From Dactylorhiza incarnata (lineage: Eukaryota; Streptophyta; Magnoliopsida; Asparagales; Orchidaceae), in assembly GCA_033032865.1 (NCBI GenBank), contig JAWHQI010000068.1, forward strand, positions 9,486,001 through 9,550,000: a DNA stretch of 64,000 nt. The letters run 5' to 3'. This document shows, piece after piece, positions 8,998 through 20,639 of the stretch. Both the position numbers and the translations under genes were made by a program. The notes below the pieces were generated by a model, which was given only the letters and a program-made list of their open reading frames with translations, did no database searches and was not told where the DNA came from. Each line of letters starts with the position of its first letter. The stretch's first letter is position 1.

Positions 8998-10728
8998 TGA
9001 TGAGTCCTAATCATATACACATATTTGGACTCATCTAGGCCGGTTTTCTAGTCGTTTCACTGCACTTTAGCCCTGTTTCAGCTCATATTTTTCTTTCTAT
9101 GCTAGGTGCACTTCTTGGCCTAATTTGGTGTGTTTTATGCTTATTCCCTTTTGATAGCCTTATCATTTTGTTGAGTGCCACTTTCAGTGGCCTGATTAGC
9201 ATTTCTGTAGAAACAGGAGTCGTGCAGGTGTTCCTGGTAAAATTCTGTACAGGAACACTGCGCACGATCACTGGTTCAATTGCGCACGACCACTGGTCGT
9301 GCGCCGCTGATCATGTGCACTTAACCCTTTTTTCTGAGTTCTGTCTCGGACAGTGCGCACGACCATCGGTTGTGCGCCACTGTTCGTGCGCACTTAACAT
9401 CAATTTCATGAGTTCTGTTTCGACCAGTGCGCACGACCACCTGCGATAGTGCGCACGACTACCGGTCGTGCGCCACTGTTCTTGCGCACTTAACATCAAT
9501 TTCATGAGTTATGTTTCGACCAGTGCGCACAACCACCTACGATAGTGCGCACGACCACCGGTCGTGCGCCTCTGGTCGTGCGAACATGGTATTTTATAAA
9601 TTTCTTACTTTGCAGGCTCCACCCAGGCAGGCGCACGATCACAGAACTCCAGCGCGCACGACCACTGGTCGTGCGCCAATGACCGTGCGCACTGTTTATT
9701 CCAGCGCCTATAAATTGTCCTGCTCGCGATTTTGGTCGGGGATCCCGCATTTTTTGCTATCCAGTCCGCCGTTTTCACCCCTTCCGCCGGTTCTCCGCCC
9801 CCCTAGGCCTCCTCCATCATCCTTGAGCTCCAAGGAGAGGTTTCTAGCCCAAAGATCGCCAACGTCGAGCAAGGAGATCGTGTATCGGAGTAGATTTGAT
9901 CGTGACACGAAGAAGACGAGCCATTGGGAGGAAGTGACAGCCCTCCTCTACCTCGGACGCAGTTGAAGACCGAGCTTGGATGCGGATTGACAACCCAGCG
10001 ATTCCAACCGTGAATCTTCGGCAAGGCTTCGGATGTGGTCGACTCCTTTACCCTCTTTTCCTTCTTTATGTTGATGATTGTTTAAGTTAGACTCTTCTAT
10101 ATTTTGATGATATACACGATGAATCTTGTTATGTAATGTCTATTTCATTTATTTGAGATTATACTATTCCTATGTGTTTATGAGGTGCGCCCCCATCTAA
10201 TTTCCATTCCGCTTTCGTGCTCGTGTACCGCACTAGCAATTGCTAGTGGCGTGCTTGTCGATGAGGTGCTTGCGACCCTCATCCGTATGCCTACTCGTCC
10301 ATCCGCCTACCGAAGCGTGGCATCGCGGCCCGTATTCCATTCGCCTAACGAAGCAGTGCGCTCAAGGCCTGCATAGTTCAATTCCGCTAGCCTACTCGTC
10401 CATCCGCCCAACGAAGTAGTGCGCTCAAGGCCTACGTGGTCTTCCATCCCACCGAGCGAAGCTTTGCATAGCGGCATTGCATAGGAGTAGTTGTAATATT
10501 TTATTTTATTATTCACAAACCAAATCCCTTTCGTCCGCACTCCACCTATCGCTGGACTTCTATCTCAAGTCCTTCCTCGAACGTTAACTCCACCTTACTG
10601 TGTTCCTTGAGAGATTCGATACTCGGGGATTACTCCTCATTTTATATTACTTGAACGATCGGTACACTGCCGTTTCGTGCCGCAGTCTTACTACCGCCTA
10701 TAGCGGTGTGCTAAGATTTGCGCCATCA
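8998..10728 (+). repeat. Athila-1 3' LTR
   Basis: It starts TGATGAGTCC directly after the polypurine tract AAGTCTGGGGGTG and ends GCGCCATCA. It differs from the 5' LTR by scattered substitutions and by the make-up of the palindrome array (9260-9690). Confidence 0.9.
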
Positions 10729-10759
10729 ATCATACCAATCCAACAAGTGGTATTTGAGC
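10729..10759 (+). other. Copia-2 5' LTR terminus and primer binding site
   Basis: The last LTR bases end TCCAACA at 10745. TGGTATTTGAGC at 10748-10759 matches the iMet tRNA complement TGGTATCAGAGC at 10 of 12 positions. This shows that the gag ORF after Athila-1 belongs to the LTR begun at 1111. Confidence 0.75.
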
Positions 10760-10793
10760 GGTTTTATTCCAATCGGCTTAACAACTAGGAATA

Positions 10794-12297
10794 ATGGCGT
10801 CTCATGATCTCGCTTCTATTAGTGGGGTAAATTTTTATGAAGAAGAAAAATCTCTTAAACCACCATTATTCGAAGGGAGAAATTATAAAGTGTGGAAATT
10901 TTTAATGGAAAAGTTTATTAAAAATTTAGATATCAATGCATGGGATATATCAATGGTTAGACCAGCAGATGAATCAAATAAGCAGGAATGTCATCTAAAT
11001 GCAAATGCTTTAAATAGTATTTTCTGTGCTTTATCTCACGAAATTTCAAAATTAATATATTGTTTTTCTAGTGCATACAAAGTATGGAAATTTCTTGAAG
11101 AAATGTATGATTCTCCATCTACAGGTACAGAATAAATGCAAGAAGTGGAGAACATACAAGATTGCTCAAATGATCAAGAAAGCTCCTCTCATGATGGATC
11201 AATGGAGTGCACATCAAATGGAAAAGAAGAAATTCCATCTTTGGAAGAGGAATGCCAAATAGATGAAGATAACAAAGAAAATCTGTGCTCAAATCTCATA
11301 GCATCTAAAAGCACTATAAGGAAATCAAATCCTCTTATTGTTTGTAATTCTATTTCTACTTTACAATTGATACAAATTACAAAGCGCAAAATTAAGAAAT
11401 TGAAAAATGCAAATGGCAAATTGCGCTTAGAAAATAAAAGTTTAAAAGCAAAAGTTAAAGTGGAATCAAATGCTAATTCATCTAGTTTACCCATGTCTCT
11501 TTGAATGAAACTATTACACCTTGTTTAGAACTTAATAATTTAAAAGAAAAATACAAGGGACTTGAAAAGGAACTTCTTATTGTAAAAGAACACAATGAAA
11601 AATTGTCTTTAGAAAAATCAACTTTGAAAAATGATTGTGCATTTGTACAAGTTATAAAATTGAAATTAAAGAGATGGATGAAACATTTGAAGAATTTAGA
11701 AATAACTATCAAAATCATATTGACTCTATTATTTCCACTCTTAAAAATAGCACAATAGCTTATAATAAAGCTAGGCATAATCTAAAAATCAAGAATGATG
11801 AATTAAAATCAAAAATCAACTTGCTTATGAAAATTATAAATACAAATTCACAATATCAAACTACATCTAAAAACAAGTTGAATATGAATATGAATATCTT
11901 AAATAAGCCTAATAAAGGGAGTAAGAAACACAAAGTATTTGTAAATCAAAATAAAAATCACCATTATTTACAAAATCATGTTTCTCCTAACTTACAAATA
12001 AATTTACACAAATTTCCTATAAACAATACTTTCAATCATAATCTTCAAAATAAAAATAATCACAATGGAAATTTGATGCATAAGAATAACATTAAACCTA
12101 AGTATGAATGGAGACCCAAAATTAAAGATGAAATGTTAACTCCACTTGAAAGGGTTCTTTCATTCTCATCTCCCCAAAAGTCATCTCGTTATATTGGGTA
12201 CCCAATGGAACCAGCTCACTTGGTCCCCTTTGGATACCTAAATCTCTTATTCATTAGGTATCACCAAATGCATGAAGTAGAATATTTTCAAAAATGA
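10794..12297 (+). pseudogene. Copia-2 gag-like gene, broken by one stop and two frame changes
   Basis: It starts ATGGCGTCTCATG 35 nt after the primer site. The first part (10794-11135) contains PPLFEGRNYKVWKFLMEKFI and SSAYKVWKFLEEMYD, typical of the DUF4219/UBN2 N-terminal half of copia Gag. A TAA at 11133-11135 interrupts the frame, which stays open to 11504. It then shifts near 11500 and again near 11640. The middle is lysine- and glutamate-rich and looks coiled-coil. The end is Asn-rich with KYEWRPKI and closes at 12297. I see no CCHC zinc knuckle and no protease or pol after it. Gag would form the virus-like particle in the cytoplasm. Confidence 0.7.
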
Positions 12298-14122
12298 AAT
12301 ATACAAATTTTCTACTTCATGATATGCTTTAATGTCTTTTTTCTTATTCTTTTTGCTTTCTTATTTTTTAAGCTATCATGTTATGGTCATCTTATATATT
12401 ATTGGAAATATGATATTATCTCTTAAAACTTAATGAGTTTATAAATCAAATTGATCAAAATTCAAAATCATATTTTATTTTGATGACCTCTCTCTTTCTT
12501 ATATTCATTGCCTATATATATCATATAGTATTCATATAAATTGAACTATAAATTTGCTATAAGATATATTAATTAAATCAAGATTTGGCTATTAAGCTCT
12601 ATAACCCACATCAACCAAATTAGAGAAATAACATGATTTAAAAGAAAGATCAAGATCTAAAAGAAAGCTCAATTATCAATATGTTTTATTTGAATTATAT
12701 GATGACAATTGATATTATAATTACATATCATGGTTGGTGTATTATGTATGTATTGTGATTTATGTCAAGTTTAGACCTTAGAATCATCTTGATATCAATA
12801 AGATCAAATCAAATAGAATCTTCACTTCATTCTAGGTCTATAAGTTGAAACACTATCAAACTTTGGCATAACATTAATCTCAAATTTATCATACTAACAT
12901 TGTCACCTAAAGAATATTAATATCTATGTTAGGTTTTATATGTTATTATCTAGGGCATATCCATGTTACTCTTTGCAAAAACATCCTCTTGTACTTATCA
13001 AGAAAATCATGTATATCTATTTTGTTCAATCATATCTTCTTTGTTTGCATATCCTATAATATTAATCTTAAATGGATGTGCAAAACTCAAGAATTAAGGT
13101 TTAATGAATATGGAGCTTTAATGAATATGAAACCCATGTTCTAAAATTTTAACTTCCGCAACTCTTTGTGATTTCTTCTCGTCTCTTCACTTCATTAGAC
13201 AGACCTTACATTGCACAAACATAATTAAGCAAAATCGGAAGTGAAATCGAAGAAAATCTAGGCTATATGATTACAATAAGCACTCTCTGTGAGCTAACGC
13301 GGGCGCTAGGACCTAATGACGGCGCTAGCTCAAGTATCCGATTTTCTGTAATTTTAAAATTCTGAAACATCACTAAAAATATATTATTTTATAAGTACTA
13401 CTCATTTTTGCATCAATGCCGATAATTGATTTTTGAAAAATTAAAATACAAAATTACAAAAGCAAAATTACAAAAAATATTTTTTTCTTAATTCCTTTCT
13501 TTGGTTATTTGTTTGATTTCTATTTCTATATGCAAAAATCAAATACAAAAATACAAAACAAAAACAAGTATGAACAAGTATTTTTTGAACTTACATTTTC
13601 TATTTACATGTATCTTGCGAAAGGGAGATTCGGGCTATCATCCCATCACATCTCCTAGTACCGGGCGAACCCCTCACAGGGTAGTCCTTTGGAAGTCCAA
13701 AATAAATCTTATGAGTTCAAATCAAAATTATTCTTCAAAATATCAAAAATACTGTATGGACTTCATTGAAAATCAAGCATGATTTAACCCATCATTTAGA
13801 CCTTCTACAATGTTACAATTCTTTCCTTCAAACTACGTTAAACATTGTTTTTATCATGCTTTAATATATTTACTCATTTGTGCATAAAATTGTATTGTAA
13901 AAGTTGTGTAGAACTAAGCTAAGCATGCCTCTAAGTATGAGTAAATGTTTTATGGTTGATAATGATACTCATTCACTCACTTATTTTGGCAAAGTTTATA
14001 TATGCTTTTAATCTAAGAATGCTTGCTTATGTATTTTAAATGTACAATGAATTAAAATTTGCATTAGTATTTTATCTACACTACATTTACTTGCACTCTT
14101 AAAAATTAAGAAAAGTTGTTGT
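12298..14122 (+). other. Copia-2 interior non-coding DNA
   Basis: AT-rich, with no convincing gene; short ORFs at 12926-13144 and 13501-13782 have no recognisable domain. It holds a TAACGC/GGCGCTAG palindromic patch at 13292-13335 and the structured motif at 13612-13703. Confidence 0.6.
13612..13703 (+). other. Structured motif M1, copy in Copia-2
   Basis: About 90 nt. Predicted pairing: closing stem ATCTTG(C)GA with TCCAAAAT; stem GGAGAT with ATCTCC around a small GGG/CCC hairpin; stem ACCC with GGGT around the loop CTCACA. The conserved text ATCTCCTAGTACC and the CTCACAGGGT region match copies at 26806, 32695, 46667 (minus strand) and 56653. The other copies lie in Athila-type elements; this is the only one in a copia-type element. 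Confidence 0.55.
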
Positions 14123-15512
14123 TGATGAGTCCAGTTTATATAATGATTTTCGGGCTCATCTGGGTTGTTTTTCGTTCCTCTGCACTTCATTTACTGCTCA
14201 TTTAGGCTTATATTGATAGCAACTCATATTCTCAACTATAGTGCATTCCTTACCCTCTTCGTGGTGTGATTTCGTTATATTACTTTATGTCTATTCTGTG
14301 GATTATGTGGTGTGCACGGATCAGTGGTCTAGTTTGTTTTCATGCAGGTACAAGGGTCGTGTGAACGCTTGGAATGGATTGGGGGCGAATTTTGGCCTAA
14401 AAAGCCACTGATCGTGCGTTTTCCTTAGCACACGATCAGGCACATGGCCACTGGTCGTGCGTTAATTCCTCTTAACTGACCGAGCAGTTCGCACGATCAT
14501 AGGACCTCTTTGCGCACGACCACTGGTCGTGCGCCACTGACCTTGCGTTACTTCCCTGTCTTCTCTTCTGCTGCAGGTTGACTGCGCATGATCACAAGCA
14601 TTCCTTTGCGCACGACCACTGTTCGTGCGCCTCTGATCGTGCACAGTGTTTATTCTGCTCCGTATTTAAAGACTGGCTCCGCGATCTTAGGGCATTCCAG
14701 CAAGTGTTGGGGCGCGATTAGGCCGCCGTCTTGGGCGATTTTCATCCCATCTTAATCCCCCTCCATTCCAATCATCCGGGAGACTCCTCCGGCGATCAAG
14801 AGTTGTTTCTCTACCATCGGGGAGCCCTTCCGGCTGATAGAAAAGCTTTCCTAGCGAGTGTTCTTCAAGTTGTTGCAGAGAAAGTGGAGATAACCGGAGA
14901 AAGTGACAGATCTCTGGCACCGGAAGCACCCTTTGACCGAGATCGGAAGCGGATTGACAACCCGCTATTCCGGCCGTGACCGACGGTTCTCCTTTTTGAG
15001 TGGTTTTCTCTTAACTTATCTTGTTATAACTAGTTGAATATTTATGTAATGAACTTGAATGATTTGTTTGTCTATGAATGAATTATTTGGTGTTTACATA
15101 ATCTCCTTTGTATTGCTTTGTGTTGCGTTCGCTTACACTCACTCCACTCCATGCACTCCCATCCATTCACAGTTGCGTTGGGTTAGCCACGGCTACGGAG
15201 ATTTGTGAAGAGGTGTGTGCGACCCTCAATCGTCATAGTTACTTTCCGTCCACGCGCCTTTCGAAGCACGGCATCGCGGCCGTTGCATCCATCCCGCCTT
15301 GCAAAGCAGAGTTTTGACCCGCATCTCATTTCTGTGTAGTAATTTAGGAAACCAAAATCAAAGCCCTTACTTTTCTTTTAATTTACTCTTATAATTATTC
15401 GCTCAATCCGAAGAGTCAAACTAACCACGCGCATTCCTTGAGAGATGATATTCGGGGACGTACTCCCAACTTTATTACTTGTGCGACCGGTGCACTTGCC
15501 GAGCACGCATCA
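14123..15512 (+). repeat. Athila-2 5' LTR with palindrome array and TATA box
   Basis: The U3 carries GCGCACGACCACTGGTCGTG-type palindromes between 14409 and 14644 (best at 14512-14533). TATTTAAA follows at 14663-14670, 18 nt after the last arm. Overall sequence differs from the Athila-1 LTR apart from the ends and the palindrome words. Minus-strand ORFs at 14462-14644 and 14687-14929 are shadows. Confidence 0.85.
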
Positions 15513-15518
15513 AGTTTT

Positions 15519-15536
15519 TGGCGCCGTTGCCGGGGA
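15519..15536 (+). other. Athila-2 primer binding site (tRNA-Asp)
   Basis: TGGCGCCGTTGCCGGGGA, identical to that of Athila-1 and 6 nt after the LTR end. Confidence 0.85.
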
Positions 15537-15637
15537 ATGCATGCGTAGTTTGATTTTGGCGTTTGAGTTAATAGTTACAGGAGTTGTTGTTTTTTTGTTT
15601 ATTTCTATTATTTTCGGGTTGTGTGAATGCAGGAGCG

Positions 15638-16423
15638 ATGTCATATTCTTTATTGCCTCTGCAACAACATGATGAGGATACAACCTATTTGGAGGAGAAA
15701 TTCTTCAAATTTGCTCAAATTATAATTCAAGGCCTTGAAATGCAGCAAGAGTATATTCATAGATTGACTATGCAGGTTGAGACTTTGGTGTCTCTTGCCT
15801 CGGCCGTGTTGAAAGAACCTCCTCATGATGTGATAGTGGTACAATCAAAACCTGCAGGGAGTGAAACCGGGATCACTCCCTCGACTAATGATTTTTTATG
15901 TTCTGCATCTACTTTGTTTCCTGACCCTCTTTCTTTGGTTATAACTCAACAGGAAGAGTTAGCGTTGGTCATCCAGGTGGAATTTGATCATCTCTCACGG
16001 GAGGATGTCACTTGTGACACTTCTTCCTCCTGCTTTGCTCCTACGGATGTTGAGTCTACTCTCGCTTCATCTCTTCGTGTTATTTCTAACATCGTTTCAT
16101 TTATGCCCCCGCAGAATTTGGAAGTTGCTGACCCATTTTTGGGCAGTCGGATGATGCATTCCTGGCAGGATAAGCATGTCGCAGTGGCAGACGATATTGC
16201 TCTATCCACTCCAGTGTCACTTCATGTGCTTCCCCTAAAGGACTGGCTGCAAGGGGGAAAGCAATTTTTCATTGAAGAAATACTCTTGGAAGAGAGAAAG
16301 AAAGCAAGAAAGGAGGAGACTTGGGGATGGAGGCTAAACCTCTTACATCGTTGCCATCAGTTGTGGGTCTCCAGACCTTTTTCTTCTATCTGCAGTTACT
16401 ATTTTAAATCAACGTATAGTTGA
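15638..16423 (+). CDS. Athila-2 ORF: acidic protein related to Athila-1 ORF1
   Basis: Intact frame. The upstream ATG at 15584 would add a hydrophobic 18-residue leader (MLFFCLFLLFSGCVNAGA) that resembles a signal peptide, but it may be leader sequence; I prefer MSYSLLPLQQ at 15638. The segment GSETGITP followed by Ser-Thr-Leu-Phe-Pro-Asp-Pro corresponds to GSETGITPPFDFYLSHSSSL in Athila-1 ORF1. The N-terminal zinc knuckles of Athila-1 are missing. A helical stretch near residues 25-60 (EKFFKFAQIIIQGLEMQQEY) may be coiled-coil. The function is unknown. It is the only protein this element can make. Confidence 0.5.
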   Translation: MSYSLLPLQQHDEDTTYLEEKFFKFAQIIIQGLEMQQEYIHRLTMQVETLVSLASAVLKEPPHDVIVVQSKPAGSETGITPSTNDFLCSASTLFPDPLSLVITQQEELALVIQVEFDHLSREDVTCDTSSSCFAPTDVESTLASSLRVISNIVSFMPPQNLEVADPFLGSRMMHSWQDKHVAVADDIALSTPVSLHVLPLKDWLQGGKQFFIEEILLEERKKARKEETWGWRLNLLHRCHQLWVSRPFSSICSYYFKSTYS

Positions 16424-18218
16424 TTCCTCCATATGGTTGTGTAATAATAATTAGGATCTTTTGACTTTTGCAAGTTTGTGGACTTTATAAACTGCTTTAA
16501 TACAGGTATTTGGTCCACCTTTAAGGACGTTAAACAAAAGGGCTCTTTTGGAGACAACCCATTGGGACCGCTGGGTTCCGCTTTTTCGTTCTTCTTTATT
16601 TTCTTTATTATATTTTTGTTGTGCCTGGGGAATTCCTTAATCGCAGGTCCATACTTCTTGGAGCAAGGCGGAACAACCGCATTCAGGACAAAACGCCAAT
16701 TCTTCTGGTATGCTCACTTCTGAGCATGGGGTACACTCTCCCTTTTCTCCTTAGTTTAATGTTTAAAGAATCATATTTTTAGATCATGCTTTCATGTAAG
16801 TTTGGGGGAGAGTGAGAACCATGCATGTGCACGCACGCACGCATTCCGGTAGTGTTATTATTTTAGCTTTCAGTTTATTTCAGTTTATTTCAGTTTATCA
16901 AATTTTAAGTGGCACGCACACGCTACACCCACTATGCACGCACTTACTTGCGAGTGCTACCGTGCCAAGTTTCCTTTTGGAATGGAGTCAGGAAGTCAAT
17001 TGTTTTAGCTAGGAATTGTGGTTTGGAGTACGATGTTGACTCCAGTAGTGCTCTAATCGAATACTCATGTTTTGCATAGGATTTTGTGTAGAAGTTATTT
17101 CTATTTTCATGCGTTGTAGCTTTATTCTTATCTAATCTAGTAATTAGAGTTTTAGTTTACTCAAAGCATGAACCTGTGCCGATCTACCGGTAGTGTAGGT
17201 GAGTTGGTATCGAATGCTAGATTCGTATTTCTCGAGTCGGGAGAAAGAGTTATCTTTCTCGGTGGCTAAGAACTCGCCCCTAGCGATTCTCGAAACATAA
17301 GCACCGGGTAGTTCTAACGCATTAGCATGATGTAGGCCATTCTTTGGACCATTTGAGCTTTGAGCCAAAACCAGAAATTCACCCTTGCTAACCAATTTTG
17401 TGCCTATCCTGCCTTTTCTATTTAGCTCCACCGCTCTCGCTTAAGCCAAGTTTACCAAACCTGTATGCGCACGTGTTTCGAGCTTTAGAGTATAACTGAT
17501 TATTGTGCGGTGCTGTTATGTATGGGTACATATTTGGATTGCTTAAGTTGAAAAAAAAGGAGAGAAGAAAAGAAAAAAGTATTTGTGAGCTGAAAAGTGA
17601 AAAGATTAGGTGTTTCAAAAAGAAAAAAATCTGAGCTCTATATTCTAATTCAAAAATTCTGAATTGTTTGATAGGATTTACTTTATATTGGGTGTTGGCG
17701 ATGAACACATCAACTTTATTTGTTGGTGGGGTTTACAAATTGTATTGCTCAATTGTGTTAGGTGCGCTAGCCTCCGAGTTTATCATTGTATATCCTACCG
17801 CAACCTAAGCCACATATTTACCCGAAAGCCCTATTGACTTGTTTGTAGTTTTACCTAATGTTGTGGAGAGAGTGCGAAAGTGCGAGCTTATGGCTCCCGA
17901 CACCGATGGATTTCGGTGGAGTTAGTTCTGTATCCCGTATCTTTCGAAATACTCGTCTGAGCGCATCTCTACATTCTCCCTACACGTGACTGACAGATCA
18001 CACTTGGTTCAGCTTTTGAGTAAACTAATCTCTTATTTACTATTTTAGATATTTGTAAATTACTTTGCATAGTAGAAATATTTTTTACGAGAGTTTTATG
18101 AACATGATTATTTGATTTCGCATATTACTCCTAGCCACAATCACCTTTCTAACCCTTGTTTTTCCCGTCCGCCGAGAGTAGTTTGCTCGGGACGCGCAAA
18201 CAGGTAAGTCTGAGGGTG
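16424..18218 (+). other. Athila-2 3' non-coding region
   Basis: No gene is visible. It keeps the same ordered landmarks as Athila-1: the hairpin 16710-16727, GGGGGAGAGTGAGAACCATG near 16803, GATGTAGGCC near 17330, a purine-rich run near 17550-17580, and GTGGAGAGAGTGCGAAAG near 17862. It ends in the polypurine tract at about 18205-18218. Conservation without coding capacity suggests cis-acting function such as packaging or replication. Confidence 0.6.
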
Positions 18219-19608
18219 TGATGAGTCCAGTTTATATACTAATTTTTGGGCTTATCTGGGTTGTTTTTCGTTCCTTTGCACTTCATTTACTGCTCATTTA
18301 GGCTTATATTGATAGCAGCTCATATTCTCAACTATAGTGCATTCCTTACCCTCTTCGTGGCGTGATTTCGTTATATTACTTTATGTCTATTCTATGGATT
18401 ATGTGGTGTGCACGGATCAGTGGTCTAGTTTGTTTTCATGCAGGTACAAGGGTCGTGTGAACGCTCGGAATGGATTGGGCGTAAACTTTGGCCTAAATAG
18501 CCACAGATCGTGCATTTTCCTTAGCACACGATCAGGCACACGGCCACTGGTCGTGCGTTAATTCCCCTTAACTGACCAAGCAGTTCGCACGATCATAGGA
18601 CCTCTTTGCGCACGACCACTAGTCGTGCGCCACTGACCGTGCGTTAATTCCCTGTCTTCTCTTCTGCTGCAGGTTGACTGCGCACGATCACAAGCATTCC
18701 TTTGCGCACGACCACTGGTCGTGCGCCTCTGATCGTGCACAGTGTTTATTCTGCTCCGTATTTAAAGACCGGCTCCGCGATCTTAGGGCATTCCAGCTAA
18801 TGTTGGGGCGCGATTAGGCCGCCATCTTGGGCGATTTTCATCCCATCTTCATCCCCCTCCATTCCAATCATCCGGGAGACTCCTCCGGCGATCAAGTGTT
18901 GTTTCTCTACCATCGGGGAGCCCTTCCGGCTGACAGCAAAGCTTTCCTAGCGAGTGTTCTTCAAGTTGTTGCGGAGAAAGTGGAGATCACCGGAGAAAGT
19001 GACAGATCTCTGGCACCGGAAGCACCCTTCGACCGAGATCGGAAGCGGATTGACAACCCGCTATTCCGGCCGTGACCGACGGTTCTCCTTCTTGAGTGGT
19101 TTTCTCTTAACTTATCTTGTTATAACTAGTTGAATATTTAAGTAATGAACTTGAATGATTTGTTTGTCTATGAATGAATAATTTGGTGTTTACATAATCT
19201 CCTTTGTATTGCTTTGTGTTGCGTTCGCTTACACTCACTCCACTCCATGCATTCCCATCCATTTACAGTTGCGTTGGGTTAGCCACGGCTACGGAGATTT
19301 GCGAAGAGGTGTGTGCGACCCTCAATCATCACAGTTACTTTCCGTCCACGCGCCATTCGAAGCACGGCATCGCGGCCGTTGCATCCATCCCGCCTTGCGA
19401 AGCGGAGTTTTGACCCGCATCTCATTTCTCTGTAGTAATTTAGGAAACCAAAATCAAAGCCCTTACTTTTCTTTTAATTTACTCTTATAATTATTCGCTC
19501 AATCCGAAGAGTCAAACTAACCACGCGCATTCCTTGAGAGACGATATTCGGTGACGTACTCCCAACTTTATTACTTGTGCGACCGGTGCACTTGTCGAGC
19601 ACGCATCA
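18219..19608 (+). repeat. Athila-2 3' LTR
   Basis: Same length (1390 bp) as the 5' LTR with only scattered substitutions. The palindrome array lies at 18505-18740 and TATTTAAA near 18759. Confidence 0.9.
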
Positions 19609-19703
19609 GTTGTACTTTCATAATTCAATTGGTTTGCAAAGCAAGTGTAATCAGAGAACTTTGTACAAAAAAATCATGAAATAAATTGACAAAGATAACT
19701 CCA

Positions 19704-19935
19704 CCAAGCACTACTTGAACCTCCTGATAAGTCTTAATAACTGTTGTGAGGTTGAGCACCTTGGAAAGATTAGTAAAGTGTCTTGTGCAAACCCTCATTT
19801 TTACACCACTTATTCTTTAGTACACCGGATCACAAAAAATATATATTGAAAAAATAAAGTGTGTGATCCCCTAAGCACTACTTTGCACCCTAATAAATCT
19901 TAATGAGCATTGCGTGTGCAAAGCACCTTGGTAGT
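19704..19935 (+). other. Paired hairpin module of Copia-2
   Basis: Two units about 160 nt apart. Unit 1: outer CCAAG/CTTGG (19704-19708 and 19760-19764), inner AACCTC/GAGGTT. Unit 2: inner TTTGCAC/GTGCAAA (19882-19888 and 19916-19922) with outer TAAG/CTTG. Both share a loop like CTGATAAGTCTTAATGAGCA. The inner stems differ in sequence yet remain paired. Copia-4 has both units at 61837-61897 and 62006-62065 (minus strand). Confidence 0.55.
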
Positions 19936-20639
19936 TGTACATTTTCTTCGTGCATTAATATATGTGGAAGTAAAATTATTTGTGTTTTATTATGCACTTT
20001 ACTCTACATTTGTCTTGTATTTTTGATTAAATCATTTGTTTACTCTATTCAAAATACACTTATGTGCACATCATTATCTTCCATAATACTTCTTCTCATG
20101 AGTATTGGATCCTAATGATAAAATTCTATATTCTCATGAGTTTTGAATTTGTGAATTAATATAACATTGTAGTAATCTCTTTTTGAAAACATTATTTCAT
20201 GCTTATTTACTTTATTGTCAAACTTAAAGATTTTAAATGCAAATTGATTTACAAAAAACATCTTCATTTTTGGAATTTAACTCATATATCTTCTTATGAA
20301 TCATCATGTTTATAAATAGATGTTTTCTTGTATTTTTATAAGTCTTCCGCATCATAACCATATAATTGTTTTTACCTTGCACTTTCATGCTTATTTAAAT
20401 TCATTTCTTGTGTGTGCATCGTCACTTGAATCTTAAAATTTCTTTCTTTCAACAAGTGGCAGACTTGCTTGGTAAACTTTATATTGGTTGCAATAAACAT
20501 GAAAATATTGAAACTCTGATTTATTTCAAATTAGCTATGTGACCTTTTCTTTAAAAATTCCAATAAAAATATAAACCCATAGGCTACGAACTCATCATTA
20601 GATTTAAAATGCTTAAATGTTTCCAATTATTATTATCCC

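Larger units (their letters stand above)
2266..10728 (+). mobile_element. Athila-1: Athila-like LTR retrotransposon without gag-pol
   Basis: Its LTRs are 2266-4004 and 8998-10728, both starting TGATGAGTCC and ending GCGCCATCA. A tRNA-Asp primer site and a polypurine tract lie in the correct places. The flanking pentamers ATCCT (2261-2265) and ATCAT (10729-10733) are a target duplication with one change. The 5-kb interior holds two ORFs (4223-5458 with zinc knuckles, and 5910-7187 resembling ATHILA ORF-1) and about 1.8 kb of non-coding DNA, with no protease, RT, RNase H or integrase. It is probably mobilised by an autonomous Athila such as the type represented by Athila-3. Confidence 0.85.
14123..19608 (+). 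mobile_element. Athila-2: short Athila-like non-autonomous element
   Basis: 5486 bp with two 1390-bp LTRs (14123-15512 and 18219-19608), both starting TGATGAGTCCAG and ending CGCATCA. The target duplication GTTGT is perfect (14118-14122 and 19609-19613). A tRNA-Asp primer site and a polypurine tract (AAGTCTGAGGGTG) are present. The interior codes for a single 262-280-residue protein related to part of Athila-1 ORF1, followed by a long non-coding region collinear with Athila-1. The LTRs look nearly identical by eye, so the insertion is fairly young and later than Copia-2. Confidence 0.9.

Noticed and set aside
15584..15637. Signal peptide of a secreted protein in Athila-2
   Set aside because: The hydrophobic stretch lies upstream of a better start at 15638 and is probably translated leader sequence.
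19718..19753. CTGATAAG in the Copia-2 hairpin as a hammerhead core
   Set aside because: Position equivalent to the invariant G of CTGATGA is A, and no GAAA box is placed correctly.
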